A stretch of DNA of 64,000 bases. It comes from CALDTK01 sp965213735. GTDB lineage: Bacteria > Bacteroidota > Bacteroidia > Chitinophagales > Saprospiraceae. The notes below the pieces were generated by a model. The model saw only the letters and a program-made list of their open reading frames with translations. It was not told where the DNA came from and did no database searches. Position numbers and translations under genes: made by a program. Shown in pieces: positions 27,692 to 36,838 of the stretch (its first letter is position 1; each line of letters starts with the position of its first letter). The stretch covers positions 1,302,001 through 1,366,000 of the forward strand of contig CBDCAB010000005.1 of the NCBI GenBank assembly GCA_965213735.1. The letters are read 5' to 3'.

Positions 27692-28327
27692 ATGATGTAC
27701 ACCCCAGAAACATTAGTACTCCGGCGATTTGTGGTATGGATAGCAGTGATAAGCATAGCGTTCACCGCCAGCGCTCAAAGTACCGAACGCTACATCCGCG
27801 TAATCGGTCAGAGCGACTATACATATAAGGCCAACTCCGCCACGCTCACCGTGACAGTATCTGAGCAGCAGGCCAACGAATACCGCAACGTGCCTTACCT
27901 CTCAGTCGACGAAAACGTTTTCGCGCTCAAGCGGGGAATAGCTCAGCTAGGCATTGACACCGGTAAAGTCGAACTTGCTCTGCCCGAAACTTCCCGAAAC
28001 CTGCGTACCGCAAGTCAACAATACACGGTGCCGGTCAGTGACCTTGGGCGCCTAAATGGGGTTTACGCGCTCGCTGAAAATGGCATTCAGGTAAGCGATA
28101 TCGCCTACGATTACGACGCTGCAAGCATTGACCCTACCGCACTCTCCATAGCAGCCATCGACGATGCGCGACGTAAAGCAACGGCGCTCGCTGAGGCCAC
28201 GAACCTCAAGCTAGGCCCAGTCCTCAATATCGAGGATCGACCTTTAAATCTGCCCAAGCTAAAACGTGGTGAGACCGAGCAAGTACTTACGCACACCGTA
28301 ACCGTAACTTTCGGGCTTAATGATTAG
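27692..28327 (+). CDS. SIMPL-domain (DUF541) exported protein
   Basis: About 211 residues with a signal peptide ending TASAQ. The SIMPL fold (PF04402) is supported by YIRVIGQSDYTYKANSATLTVTVSE, the repeat-like middle, and the C-terminal LSIAAIDDARRKATALAEATNLKLGPVLNIED. Family members are periplasmic or outer-membrane proteins linked to oxidative stress in some bacteria, with no known catalytic role. It overlaps the next gene by 8 bases; the two are tandem relatives. Confidence 0.82.
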   Translation: MMYTPETLVLRRFVVWIAVISIAFTASAQSTERYIRVIGQSDYTYKANSATLTVTVSEQQANEYRNVPYLSVDENVFALKRGIAQLGIDTGKVELALPETSRNLRTASQQYTVPVSDLGRLNGVYALAENGIQVSDIAYDYDAASIDPTALSIAAIDDARRKATALAEATNLKLGPVLNIEDRPLNLPKLKRGETEQVLTHTVTVTFGLND

Positions 28328-29051
28328 CGCAACACCGTGGCCTCTTTTAATAATAGTGCTGGCGGTCTTGGCTGCCAGTCCATCAGTGAGGGCGCAGACC
28401 CCTACGCTGCGTATACTAGGTGAGTACCGGGAGCGAGTCGAGCCCGACGGTTACTCCATGAGACTACTCCTTTCAGAAAACCCAGCTACCTGCGACCCAG
28501 TGGTAGGGTTCCTTACTGTCGAGCAACAACTTGAACGTATCGTAGATTCCATTGATAGTCGGGGGGGCAATCCAGCTGCACTGACTATGATTACTCTTGG
28601 TAGCGCAGGGGAGTATCCATACCGCGCTGAACGTGTTGAGGTGCAGACGAGTGATCCTCGTACCGCTTATTTCCTCAAGTGGGTGGCCCACAATTACACG
28701 ACAGTCGAGGAGCAGGAGTTCTACTTCAACGGTATTACGAAAATTGATGAGGACCGACGTGCCGTTGCAGCATTTTTAGACGCCCGACAACGCGCACTCG
28801 CAATTGCGAACGGCCTCGGGTTTTCGTCTGTCAGGGTCCGCGGGCTAGATGACGACACTCGCAGCCCCATCATCGACAAGTATGATACGTGCGGCTGCAT
28901 GTCTGCTAAGCAGCGTTTAGCGCTTTTGGAGATTCTGAAAGGCTATTTGACGAGTGTAGGAAAGGTAGATACTAAGGGCACGATGCGCTCTAATCAGCCC
29001 GTGTACGAATCGGCCTACCAACTCTGGGTGGAGTTTGAATGTGTTCTGTGA
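28320..29051 (+). CDS. SIMPL-like exported protein, second of a tandem pair
   Basis: 243 residues with a signal peptide ending SVRAQ. Parts follow the SIMPL pattern (LRILGEYRERVEPDGYSMRLLLSE, then DARQRALAIANGLGFSSVRVRG) but it is more diverged than its neighbour and has a Cys-Gly-Cys insert (YDTCGCM) near the C-terminus. It is translationally coupled to the upstream gene by overlap. They probably arose by duplication and may form a complex; that is inference. Confidence 0.7.
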   Translation: MISATPWPLLIIVLAVLAASPSVRAQTPTLRILGEYRERVEPDGYSMRLLLSENPATCDPVVGFLTVEQQLERIVDSIDSRGGNPAALTMITLGSAGEYPYRAERVEVQTSDPRTAYFLKWVAHNYTTVEEQEFYFNGITKIDEDRRAVAAFLDARQRALAIANGLGFSSVRVRGLDDDTRSPIIDKYDTCGCMSAKQRLALLEILKGYLTSVGKVDTKGTMRSNQPVYESAYQLWVEFECVL

Positions 29052-29082
29052 GCCTACTGTACGCTTCTGCCATTCATCCACC

Positions 29083-29600
29083 CTAACTCAGCTCAACACC
29101 CCTCCTAAACCCTACCAGCCGCCTCACCCCCTCCGCCTGTTGGTAGTACATGAAGTGTCCGCAGCGATTGGCCTGAGGCACCAGGGAGCGATCGGACATT
29201 TCATTGCTGTAGTCATCGAGGTCGCTTAGCCAGAGCGTGCCTGCCGTTGCGTTTACGTCGTCGTTCTTGTAGAGCGGCATGATGGGGACAACTATAAGCC
29301 TGGCAACAATGAGGTGATCGGGGCGCTTGCTGAGTGTATAGCTCATCAAAGAAATTGGCGGCCTCGAGGTTGTCCTAGTCTTCGAAGTCCGTGATGATAG
29401 CATCCCGGTCCAACTGGTGGTAGCTGCGCTTATCAAGTGTCAATTTGGCATCGCAGCTTACGAATAGGTCGCCGACGAGTCTGCCACGTGAGTGCGGGAT
29501 GAGTTCGAAGCTTTTGTTGAGGGTGAAGTAGGGGGTAATATAGCCTTACGACCAGGCCCAGGCTTTTAACACTGTCGCGTCTACTCAATGCCAGCTACGA
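29083..29600 (-). pseudogene. Decayed gene, possibly alpha/beta-hydrolase-like C-terminal part
   Basis: Recognisable protein text is spread over two frames with stops: FELIPHSRGRLVGDLFVSCD, then QLDRDAIITDFED, later MPLYKNDDVNATAGTLW and NRCGHFMYYQQAEGVRRLV. The last part looks like the final Asp/His region of an alpha/beta hydrolase (CGHFMYYQQAE). Several stops and shifts occur within 500 bases. The family assignment is weak; that it is decayed coding sequence is more secure. Confidence 0.45.
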
Positions 29601-29646
29601 ATTCTTCGAATGGCATAATCGTATAGCCATGGGAAGTCATGCTATT

Positions 29647-30543
29647 TCACCGCATGGCAACATCAGTCATGTAGTCAGTATAAAATTGAGTTTCTTTGAG
29701 ACTGACCAATTTCTTATAATCTTCAACGGCACCCTCGACGTCTCCAAGTAAGTACCTTGCAATCATGCGCTCGCGATAGGGCAAGAATCGATGTGAGGGA
29801 CGTGTATCATTAAGAGATAAGAGGTGCTCAATATAGCCTAATGCTCTTTGCGGCTCATGATTGGCTAGCGCAGTTGACCAAGCGTGTGGCAGTATGTATC
29901 CAGGGAAGCGTGCGGTATGGTGAAGACTGCCGAGGGAGTTAATTTTGTCGCAAAATTGTATGAGTCTGTCAACTTCATCAAGTTGTTCTGGAGTGCGGGC
30001 GAGTACTTTCTTATTCAGGACCTGCTTGTAGATATTTGGTGAATTTAATATATGCACTTTGGATGATTTCTGATGGCTCAAAACGTCCAGTGTATGAATC
30101 AGAGTATCTGAGTGATTATGAACTGTATAGTATATGACTATTTCGTATTGTGTCGCTTGCTCATTTTTGAACCTAAACTTTACAAAAGATGAATTAGATT
30201 GCTGTCCCATCAGCGTGCTAAAATCTATAGCATCAAATTCGGAGTACAAGGAATCCCGAACCTTTGAGAAGTCCTTTAAAAAGTACGCTAGTACAGGGTC
30301 AATTTCAAATTCTATCGACGCTGTCGAGTCTCCTAGTAGACACAGGGCTGTACTTCGCCAATTGGCGCTTTGTCTACGGGGTTTAAGCCTATCAAATTCT
30401 CTTATCCAGGAACCGGAATCAATGTACTCTTTCCGATTTAGTGAGCTACTATCAGCGCTTTCCGTTTGAGCATCGGCACTGGGTGGTGTTGCGAATGCAA
30501 ACATCAGAATTGTAAGGGCTGTCACAATTCTCCAATTATACAT
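29647..30543 (-). CDS. Exported hypothetical protein
   Basis: 298 residues from the ATG at 30543 (MYNWRIVTALTILMFAFA), with a signal peptide ending near SADAQ. The central part is mixed alpha/beta; the C-terminal part (ALGYIEHLLSLN, then ERMIARYLLGDVEGAVEDYKKL) looks like tetratricopeptide-type helices. No family recognised. Poorer in G+C than the housekeeping region, consistent with the accessory character of its surroundings. Confidence 0.6.
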   Translation of the reverse strand: MYNWRIVTALTILMFAFATPPSADAQTESADSSSLNRKEYIDSGSWIREFDRLKPRRQSANWRSTALCLLGDSTASIEFEIDPVLAYFLKDFSKVRDSLYSEFDAIDFSTLMGQQSNSSFVKFRFKNEQATQYEIVIYYTVHNHSDTLIHTLDVLSHQKSSKVHILNSPNIYKQVLNKKVLARTPEQLDEVDRLIQFCDKINSLGSLHHTARFPGYILPHAWSTALANHEPQRALGYIEHLLSLNDTRPSHRFLPYRERMIARYLLGDVEGAVEDYKKLVSLKETQFYTDYMTDVAMR

Positions 30544-30612
30544 ACAGCCGTGTTTTAGAAACGTAATGAGTGCAGTTGATGGCGAGCCAGTACACTTCAT
30601 CTTCGGAGACGG

Positions 30613-32477
30613 TCATAGCTCATCTGGGGTTCCCACATCAGTTGCAACATACGCCTGGTCAGCGCGATAAGGTTCATCTGGGTAGAGGTATTGGATTAGG
30701 CCAGCTGCGCGAACGTTGGGGAGGATGCTGTTGCGGATATAGGTTTCACTTCGACCGAGGTGAAGGGCGATATCTTTGGTCGTCATTGCACGCAAAGCGC
30801 ACAAATCCCGTACAGCATACCAGAGCTGTTTGCGATTTTTCGATCGTTTCCGTAAACGCCTTATCCGTGCTGCAAGATCCGGAGGTAATTCTTCATATAC
30901 GGTATCCTGCTCCTTATCGTGAGGGGTACCCTTCACGATAAGCCCCTTATCATGAGGGGTATCCTGTTCCTTATCATGAGGGTTACCCCTCACGTTAGCA
31001 AGTTGGTAATATGTCTGAGCTCCTCCACTATGTGTGCTTAGCAGACCTGCATCTCGCATGGCCCGAAGGTCTGCACTTGCACGATGACTGTCAACGTTAT
31101 TGATCTCACGGTACCGCTCGTTGTTGATAGAGCCTTCATCACGTAGAATCACGAGGCCACGACGTTGATCCCGCGTCAGTTGATAGTCTTCAAATTGACT
31201 GAGCCACGCAAGCACGTCCTCATCAAAAAAGTGCTGAAGGCTAAGGGTAACGTTGAAGCTGCTACCAGCTCGGTTCGAGGAAAAAGTAGGAGGCGCAAAA
31301 TCTGCCTCCCGCATAAGTCGCTTAATTGTTGAAATGCCAGACCCTTGTTCTCTGCGATGTTGAGGTCGTGAAGCACTGCAGCAATCACTGGGTTGCGTAG
31401 CATAGAACCTCTTGTGCCAAGCTCGGACTCGGGCTTGAGGCTGTGTCCTGGATTCGATACTTCGATGCGGTTGTGAAACCGTTCGACCTGCGTTGGCTGG
31501 TTGATTCGGTAACTCTGATGCATAAGCGCATAGACGATCACCTCACGCAAGGCGCGGTCAGGTACACCTTCGTAGCGCGCCTGAATTTCTCCTTCTTCGA
31601 GATGAAAACGTTTCGGCAGATCGCTCTCGACTGCCGCTACAGCCTTATTTACGAGTAGCAGAATCGGCTCTCGCATATCAAGGGTAACAAAGCGATCTTC
31701 CGCATCCTCAATCCACATGTTTCCTGATACACGGATGTAGTCGAGCCTAAACATAGGAATATGACGTCGAAGTGCGCGTGACTTGCCAAAAAGTAGCAGG
31801 CCAGCGAGGTTCAACTCTCCGGTGTGACTAAGGCAGTTTAGACCCAGTAGGAGCTCACGCGGTTGGTCCTCAAGTTCGGAGGCCTGGGTGTTGGCCTCTG
31901 TGCGAAGGCGTCGATAGCGCTTGATGGCTTGTGGGTCAACATCATCAATAGAAGTTCCTGGAACGGCGTCAAGTTCTGGGGTAGGCGCCCTCGCCGCTGC
32001 GTGAAAGCTGCGGATGTCATCATCGTTACAGCGCTGGTCGCCGGAACCAATGCATCGGTAGGCGCCTTTAGGCAAGCCTGTGCTTGTAAAATAGAGCGGC
32101 TTTCGTAAGGGGTCGAGTTCCTCGACTGTAAAGAGAAGTACCGGCTTCTCGTCTATGACAGCGACCCGCATGCGTGGCCGGATAATATGATTGAACACGC
32201 TCGCGCATTGCGAGGCGATATCCAGCTGAAGTTTGTCAATGTTTGGGACACCCTCAATGACGTACTCGCCGAAAAGCGTCTCTGTAGGTTTAGTTACACC
32301 GCATTAAATGTCGCCGCCACCCAATCCAGGTTCGTTGGAGAACGCGCAGATTGTCTCTAAAATAGCTTTACCAACCTCGGAGCTACGCTTCGCCTCTACT
32401 TGGACATGCTCATCTGCTGCATTAAGTTCCGTAAGGAGGTCGCGTACGCGGAGGCTGGCTGTGCTTGGGCCGGGCAT
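30613..32477 (-). pseudogene. AlbA_2-type ATP-binding transcriptional regulator (RecG-like C-terminal domain), frameshifted
   Basis: Reading from the ATG at 32477 gives an AlbA_2 domain start (VQVEAKRSSEVGKAILETIC, then AFSNEPGLGGGDI), an in-frame TAA (32304-32306), more AlbA_2 text (GVTKPTETLFGEYVIEGVPN), the middle domain (LREVIVYALMHQSYRI, then RFHNRIEVSNPG) and a one-base deletion near 31340. There the frame changes from ENKGLAFQ to GISTIKRLMREADFAPP. The C-terminal HTH part continues to 30613. Such proteins are regulators or defence-associated DNA-binding proteins. A nonsense and a frameshift mean it is dead or misassembled. Confidence 0.82.
30913..31000. repeat. Palindromic repeats within the AlbA_2-type gene
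   Basis: A 30-base near-perfect palindrome (30913-30942) has arms CTTATCGTGA and TCACGATAAG around GGGGTACCCT. Two further related CTTATCATGAGGG units follow up to 31000, the last again with a CCCCTCACG partner. In the protein frame they encode three PHDK repeats (NPHDKEQDT, TPHDKGLIV, TPHDKEQDT) in a linker. Confidence 0.65.
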
Positions 32478-32502
32478 GTGGGGAAGGTAAGAGTGGTTTT
32501 AA

Positions 32503-32517
32503 AGCTTTCGCTAAAAC
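32503..32517 (-). repeat. Dispersed word, one mismatch
   Basis: Reads AGCTTTCGCTAAAAC, one change from the consensus complement. It is non-coding, 26 bases upstream of the regulator start at 32477. Confidence 0.6.
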
Positions 32518-32722
32518 CTGAGCTTTCGATATTCGTCTGTTCGAAAGTAGCAACCTCTGCAATGGCTTGGAGATCGCCGAAGAGCAATCGGGCTGTCATG
32601 GAGTGATAACGGTGATCGTCGTGGATTATTAACGGCGCTGGTGCGCGAAGACGGTGTTTGTGCTCCTGGACACAAGGTATGCAATTCGGTGGTAACTTCG
32701 TGCACCTAAAAGGTTAACCATT

Positions 32723-33058
32723 TTGACCGTATCGTTTGCGAACACTACCTTGGAGAAGCTCGCTGGAGACTACAAGAAGGCTGTTCGCAAGCTCGGTAAA
32801 CCACAAGCGACGGTATTCTTCAACCGCCTCGCGGACCTCCGGGCAGCAGACAACCTCGAAACCATGACCACGCTACCCGGACGCATACATGCCCTTAGAG
32901 GAGACCGCGTCGGAACGTTCACGCTTTACTTAAAACACCCCAGTCGGCTAATCATCATTAGCGCAGTCGACCCACCGCCCGAGCTTCCCGGCGGGGGCTT
33001 AGACTGGTCACGCGTTGACCACGTCTGCATCCTCGAAATCGTCGACGATTACCACTGA
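32723..33058 (+). CDS. HigB-like (RelE superfamily) toxin
   Basis: 111 residues starting at TTG 32723. The RelE/HigB fold is suggested by an N-terminal helix pair (LEKLAGDYKKAVRKLGKPQATVFFNRLADLRAADNLETM), PGRIHALRGDRVGTFTLYL and the final strand ISAVD followed by VCILEIVDDYH. Enzymes of this fold cleave mRNA on the ribosome. It precedes its antitoxin by 32 bases, the toxin-first order typical of higBA. Specific catalytic residues cannot be asserted. Confidence 0.8.
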   Translation: MTVSFANTTLEKLAGDYKKAVRKLGKPQATVFFNRLADLRAADNLETMTTLPGRIHALRGDRVGTFTLYLKHPSRLIIISAVDPPPELPGGGLDWSRVDHVCILEIVDDYH

Positions 33059-33090
33059 CCTAACCAATCACTCCCGACAACAGCATCATC

Positions 33091-34203
33091 ATGGCAACGA
33101 GTACTGCAACCTCTGCTCAATCGCCGCCAGCCTATATCTCCCCGCCCGGCGCGACACTGCAAGAACTACTTGACGAACGTAACATCACCCAGCGTGGGCT
33201 CGCAGCACGCACGGGCCTCACGACTAAGACAGTCAATGAAATTGTCTCGGGCGCAGCTCCGATTACAGCGACTACAGCAGTTTCCTTCGAACGTGTGCTT
33301 CGCACACCAGCGAAGTTTTGGTTGACCCGCGAAGCAAATTACCGGGCAGAACTCGCTATCCTCGAGCGGAAAGCGCGACTCGACGGGTGTAGTGCGTGGG
33401 TGGAGCAATTCCCCTTCAACGCCATGTCGAAGCTGGGTTGGGTAGCTTCTGTTCGTAAAAATGCTAAGAACGCCGTGCAGAGACGGGCCGAGGAGCTGCT
33501 GAGATTTTTTGCTATCAGCGAACCGGAACAGTGGGCGGAAGTTTGGCTCAACCCAAAAGTGGCTTTTCGAAAATCACTTAAACACCTCTCTGATGCGACG
33601 GCGGTTTCAGTGTGGCTAAGAGCTGGTGAACGAGAGGCGGCGGGCCATCACTGGCCTGCTTACAGCAAAGAGAAATTTAAAAACGCGCTAAAGGAAGTAC
33701 GGAAGCTCACAATCCGCGAACCGAGCATATTTGGTGAAGAGATCAGGCGAATGTGTGGCGAGGCTGGAGTGAGTGTGATTTTACAGCCTCAGGTTGAAGG
33801 TGCTAAAATTTCAGGGGCGTCTTTTTGGCTCACGCCAACACATCCAGTCATCATGGTTTCATTGCGCTACAAAACGGACGACCAGTTTTGGTTTACATTC
33901 TATCACGAGGCGGTCCATATCGTAAAGCACCAGAAGTCAAGAGCATTTATTCATGGGTCAAGCGATGATGCGGAGGAGTCTACCTTAGAAGTAGAAGCTA
34001 ATCGAATCGCTGGCGACCTGCTGATCCCACCTACACCATACAAGACCTTTGTACATGAGGGGGTGTTCTACGAGGAGCAGGTTCGAGCGTTCGCGGCTGA
34101 CGTAGGGATTGCTCCTGGAGTTGTTGTAGGACGTTTGCAGCGCGATGGATTGCTAGCATACAAATTCCTAAATCATTTAAAAGTGCGCCTCGATTGGAGG
34201 TGA
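33091..34203 (+). CDS. HigA-type antitoxin fused to an ImmA/IrrE metallopeptidase
   Basis: 370 residues. Residues 20-85 are an XRE-like HTH of the HigA kind (ISPPGATLQELLDERNITQ, then LAARTGLTTKTVNEIVSG). From about residue 200 to the end is an ImmA/IrrE-like (PF06114) zinc peptidase with the motif FYHEAVHIVKH (HEXXH) and a downstream EVEANRIAGDLLIP glutamate. The middle part is helical. HigA alone would be about 100 residues, so this is a fused antitoxin. It probably represses the operon and neutralises the toxin; whether the peptidase cleaves its own HTH or another target is unknown. Confidence 0.87.
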   Translation: MATSTATSAQSPPAYISPPGATLQELLDERNITQRGLAARTGLTTKTVNEIVSGAAPITATTAVSFERVLRTPAKFWLTREANYRAELAILERKARLDGCSAWVEQFPFNAMSKLGWVASVRKNAKNAVQRRAEELLRFFAISEPEQWAEVWLNPKVAFRKSLKHLSDATAVSVWLRAGEREAAGHHWPAYSKEKFKNALKEVRKLTIREPSIFGEEIRRMCGEAGVSVILQPQVEGAKISGASFWLTPTHPVIMVSLRYKTDDQFWFTFYHEAVHIVKHQKSRAFIHGSSDDAEESTLEVEANRIAGDLLIPPTPYKTFVHEGVFYEEQVRAFAADVGIAPGVVVGRLQRDGLLAYKFLNHLKVRLDWR

Positions 34204-34758
34204 GCGTTCCAATATTTAATGCATGGAATTAGGTGGAACCCTCCACCTTTATGATAGAGAAAGAAGTCTTTTGATAAAGCGCGATACATACGGTCGAAAA
34301 GATCGTGCACGTTGGAGTAAGTCCAAACGAAGGGGCGCTACAGTTCAGCCAGACCATTGTTACCAGTAGTTATCTGAATTACGAGGGTAGAGTGGGTCGT
34401 TTTGATTTAGAAGGCTTGTCGCATAAGCAGTTTAACCCCTCATCCCGGAGTGCAAAAAGTAGTTGATTCAGTCGTGCCAATATCTTTAAGTCTGCCACAT
34501 GATACTAACAGATGCCTGCGTGCAAGGCAGACACTACCTCCAATTATGTTTAGCTGCATTGAGTTAAAGGGGGAAGAAAACACGTCTTACCACTCCCAAA
34601 CTTGCTGGAAAAAAGCATGAGAGGATTTGCTCCCAGCATCTTTTTGAAGGGAGCGTAAAAGGCCTCCATCAACTCAGAAATGTGAGCGTGCTCCGGCACG
34701 GGGGCAGGTGTTGTGGGATTTTCTATACGATATCCGATCAAAACTGGAAGTTACGACA
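34204..34758. other. Non-coding stretch after the toxin-antitoxin pair
   Basis: About 550 A+T-rich bases without a convincing gene. A minus-strand 63-residue ORF (34550-34741) has no start context or family. Confidence 0.4.
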
Positions 34759-35120
34759 ATGGAATCCCGAAATTATTACCTCTTCGGCGCCAACTGGAGC
34801 GGAACGAAAATCAACGACACCTTCCTCAATCGCGGCACTTGGGAGATGGGCTACACCGATGAAGAGCAGCCAAGCTTCGCTGCCACGCGGGATGGCATGC
34901 AGCCCGGAGATTGCGTCGCCCTTAAGTCACGGCAAGGTGATGCAGGCAAGCCTAGTACTATACATGCATTGGGATTGTGAAGGAGGTTGTCAAGAGGATT
35001 GTGTACATCGACTGGGTGGTGAGAGATCTCGACCGGGAGGTGAAAAGTCACGGGGTAATGGCTACCATTCATGAGCCGTACAGCTTCGAGGAAAAGTGGG
35101 TGCGGAAGGTATTTTGTTAG
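34759..35120 (+). pseudogene. Frameshifted small protein with EVE/PUA-like (McrB N-terminal-like) domain
   Basis: From ATG 34759: YYLFGANWSGTKINDTFLNR, then GTWEMGYTD, GMQPGDCVALKSRQG and TIHALG. A one-base loss near 34968 shifts the frame; the rest (GIVKEVVKRIVYIDWVVRDL, ending EEKWVRKVFC) continues to the TAG at 35118-35120. The text resembles the EVE-like N-terminal domain found before McrB-type GTPases in restriction systems, which reads modified bases. No GTPase follows, so this is a remnant or a stand-alone domain. Confidence 0.5.
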
Positions 35121-35744
35121 TAGGGGTATTTTTATAGATTTTCTCAAAATAAAAAGATGAGGTATTAGCAGAGATACAAGAATAATGTAATACGGATTTA
35201 GGTAAGCAAGTGTAGCATATTTGCTAAACACCACACCTGCCTCAGCACTCCACTCGAAATTGTATTGTAAATGCATTCGCTCTTGTGCACACGATGCAAC
35301 GAACAACCCACTCTCAGTCATATCAAGTTTACTTCTTATTCTCGATAGAGTCTTTCAAGAACTGGGTCTTAAGCTCGCCAGTACCCGAGACAAGCTTACT
35401 CAACAACTTCAAGGTGAGGCCCAAGATTAGTGTAGCAACGAGTACAGCAGTGGCTCTGAGAAGGTGGAACACTTGAAATATATCGACATTACCGGTCCGG
35501 CTATGTCTCGCGACCCTGACCACCAGGCACAGCGCGCAGACTACAGTGGTGAGTCGCGGATCAGGTGATAACTATCGCGGAGGGACTGGTCAAATTTGCT
35601 GGTTGAGATGCGAGTATCAAGCTATTGAAACTCGCGTACAAATATGAGGGCGTAGTTAAAACCTTTGGGTAATAATGTCTCTTACGTTTGCCTTTTAAAT
35701 AGCTAACATAACACCAGTTAAAATTCGCCCCAACCCGTCTTTTG
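35121..35744. other. A+T-rich intergenic stretch
   Basis: No convincing gene. A minus-strand 64-residue ORF at 35329-35523 has one hydrophobic helix (ATAVLVATLILGLTLKLL) and could be a small membrane peptide, but nothing else supports it. Confidence 0.4.
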
Positions 35745-36584
35745 TCACAACCTAATCCGCACCCCATGCTCTTCCTCCTTGCGCTGAAGCTGCGGCGTCG
35801 ACTCCGGCTGACTCGCCAGGTATTCTTTGTAGTAGCCATTGGGGCGGTTACGCAAAGCTTTGCGTAGACGCTGCGCAGTTTGCATGCCTTGGCAGGCAAT
35901 ATTCATGATGCCATACTTTTGGTAAGGGACGGGTTTCTTCTTGGGCGTACCGCGATGGTCGAGGCGCATGTCGAGCACCAGCAAATCCCCCTTCTGCGAG
36001 GGAATTGGTGTCAGCTCCGGGTGGCGATTCATTCGGTCGTAATGTGAGGCTTTCAGCATCTTTTGCGCTTTGAGCACGACGCGCTCCGCGAGGGACATGT
36101 GTGCGATCTTGTGGTACCAGTCGGCTTGCCGGTGTGTTTTTGGTACTACAGTAATGCCACCGCCGAAGTCGGGATGATTCTCCTGGAGGTAGAGCACGGT
36201 CATAGCTGCCTCAAAATCTGGCTGCCAGTGAAAATCCTCCCCTAACTCATCCAAAAAAGTCGAATCCTTGTGCCAGTCGTAATAGCGGCCGCGGTGTATG
36301 GCTGGCTCAGCTAAAATCACGACATTCTCATCGTAGAGTTGGTGCATGGCACTGAGGTATTCCTCATTGAATATGATATCTGCGAGCTCAGGCATTCGCT
36401 CGTAAATGTCGGTTGTCACGCCCTCTGATGCGTACGGTGCTTGCATCCACGTCCCCGACTCCTCATCGGCTGCTATCAACTCACGAGCCCGATCAACAGC
36501 TTCGGGCGTGTACACACCAGGCAGGTGGAGGTAACCTTGTTGGTGGTAGTGCGACTTTTGGGCGGGAGAGAGCGGGTAGACCAT
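35745..36584 (-). CDS. Phytanoyl-CoA dioxygenase (PhyH) family protein
   Basis: 279 residues of the Fe(II)/2-oxoglutarate dioxygenase fold. Iron ligands are the His and Asp of DWHKDST and the later His in LDMRLDHRGT; the arginine that binds 2-oxoglutarate is probably the one in that same segment. The N-terminal part (KSHYHQQGYLHLPGVYTPEAV) is typical of the family. The substrate is unknown; members hydroxylate lipids, ectoine precursors or secondary metabolites. A deleted duplicate lies 13 kb away at 22640-23050. Confidence 0.88.
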   Translation of the reverse strand: MVYPLSPAQKSHYHQQGYLHLPGVYTPEAVDRARELIAADEESGTWMQAPYASEGVTTDIYERMPELADIIFNEEYLSAMHQLYDENVVILAEPAIHRGRYYDWHKDSTFLDELGEDFHWQPDFEAAMTVLYLQENHPDFGGGITVVPKTHRQADWYHKIAHMSLAERVVLKAQKMLKASHYDRMNRHPELTPIPSQKGDLLVLDMRLDHRGTPKKKPVPYQKYGIMNIACQGMQTAQRLRKALRNRPNGYYKEYLASQPESTPQLQRKEEEHGVRIRL

Positions 36585-36737
36585 AGGGTGAAAGTAGCGA
36601 GTTTGGCAGCTTACTGTTCGGCTTTCTCACACTGCACGATTCGCACGCGCCGCGGCATATCAACAACGCTCCGGCAGGACAACGCTTGTTTCTCTAGCTA
36701 AAAACGTGCAGCTTCAAAATGGATCGTCGTGAAGCGG

Positions 36738-36751
36738 GTTTTGGCGAAAGC
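36738..36751 (+). repeat. Dispersed word GTTTTGGCGAAAGC (exact 14-mer)
   Basis: Exact forward copy in the hisD upstream region, 88 bases before the start. Confidence 0.82.
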
Positions 36752-36838
36752 AGAAAAACCATGGCTATGTAGCCGTTGCAACAAAACCACCTGCCCCCGC
36801 AAACCCTCCAGGCCCCTCCCATCGTTGCTCTTGCTACT

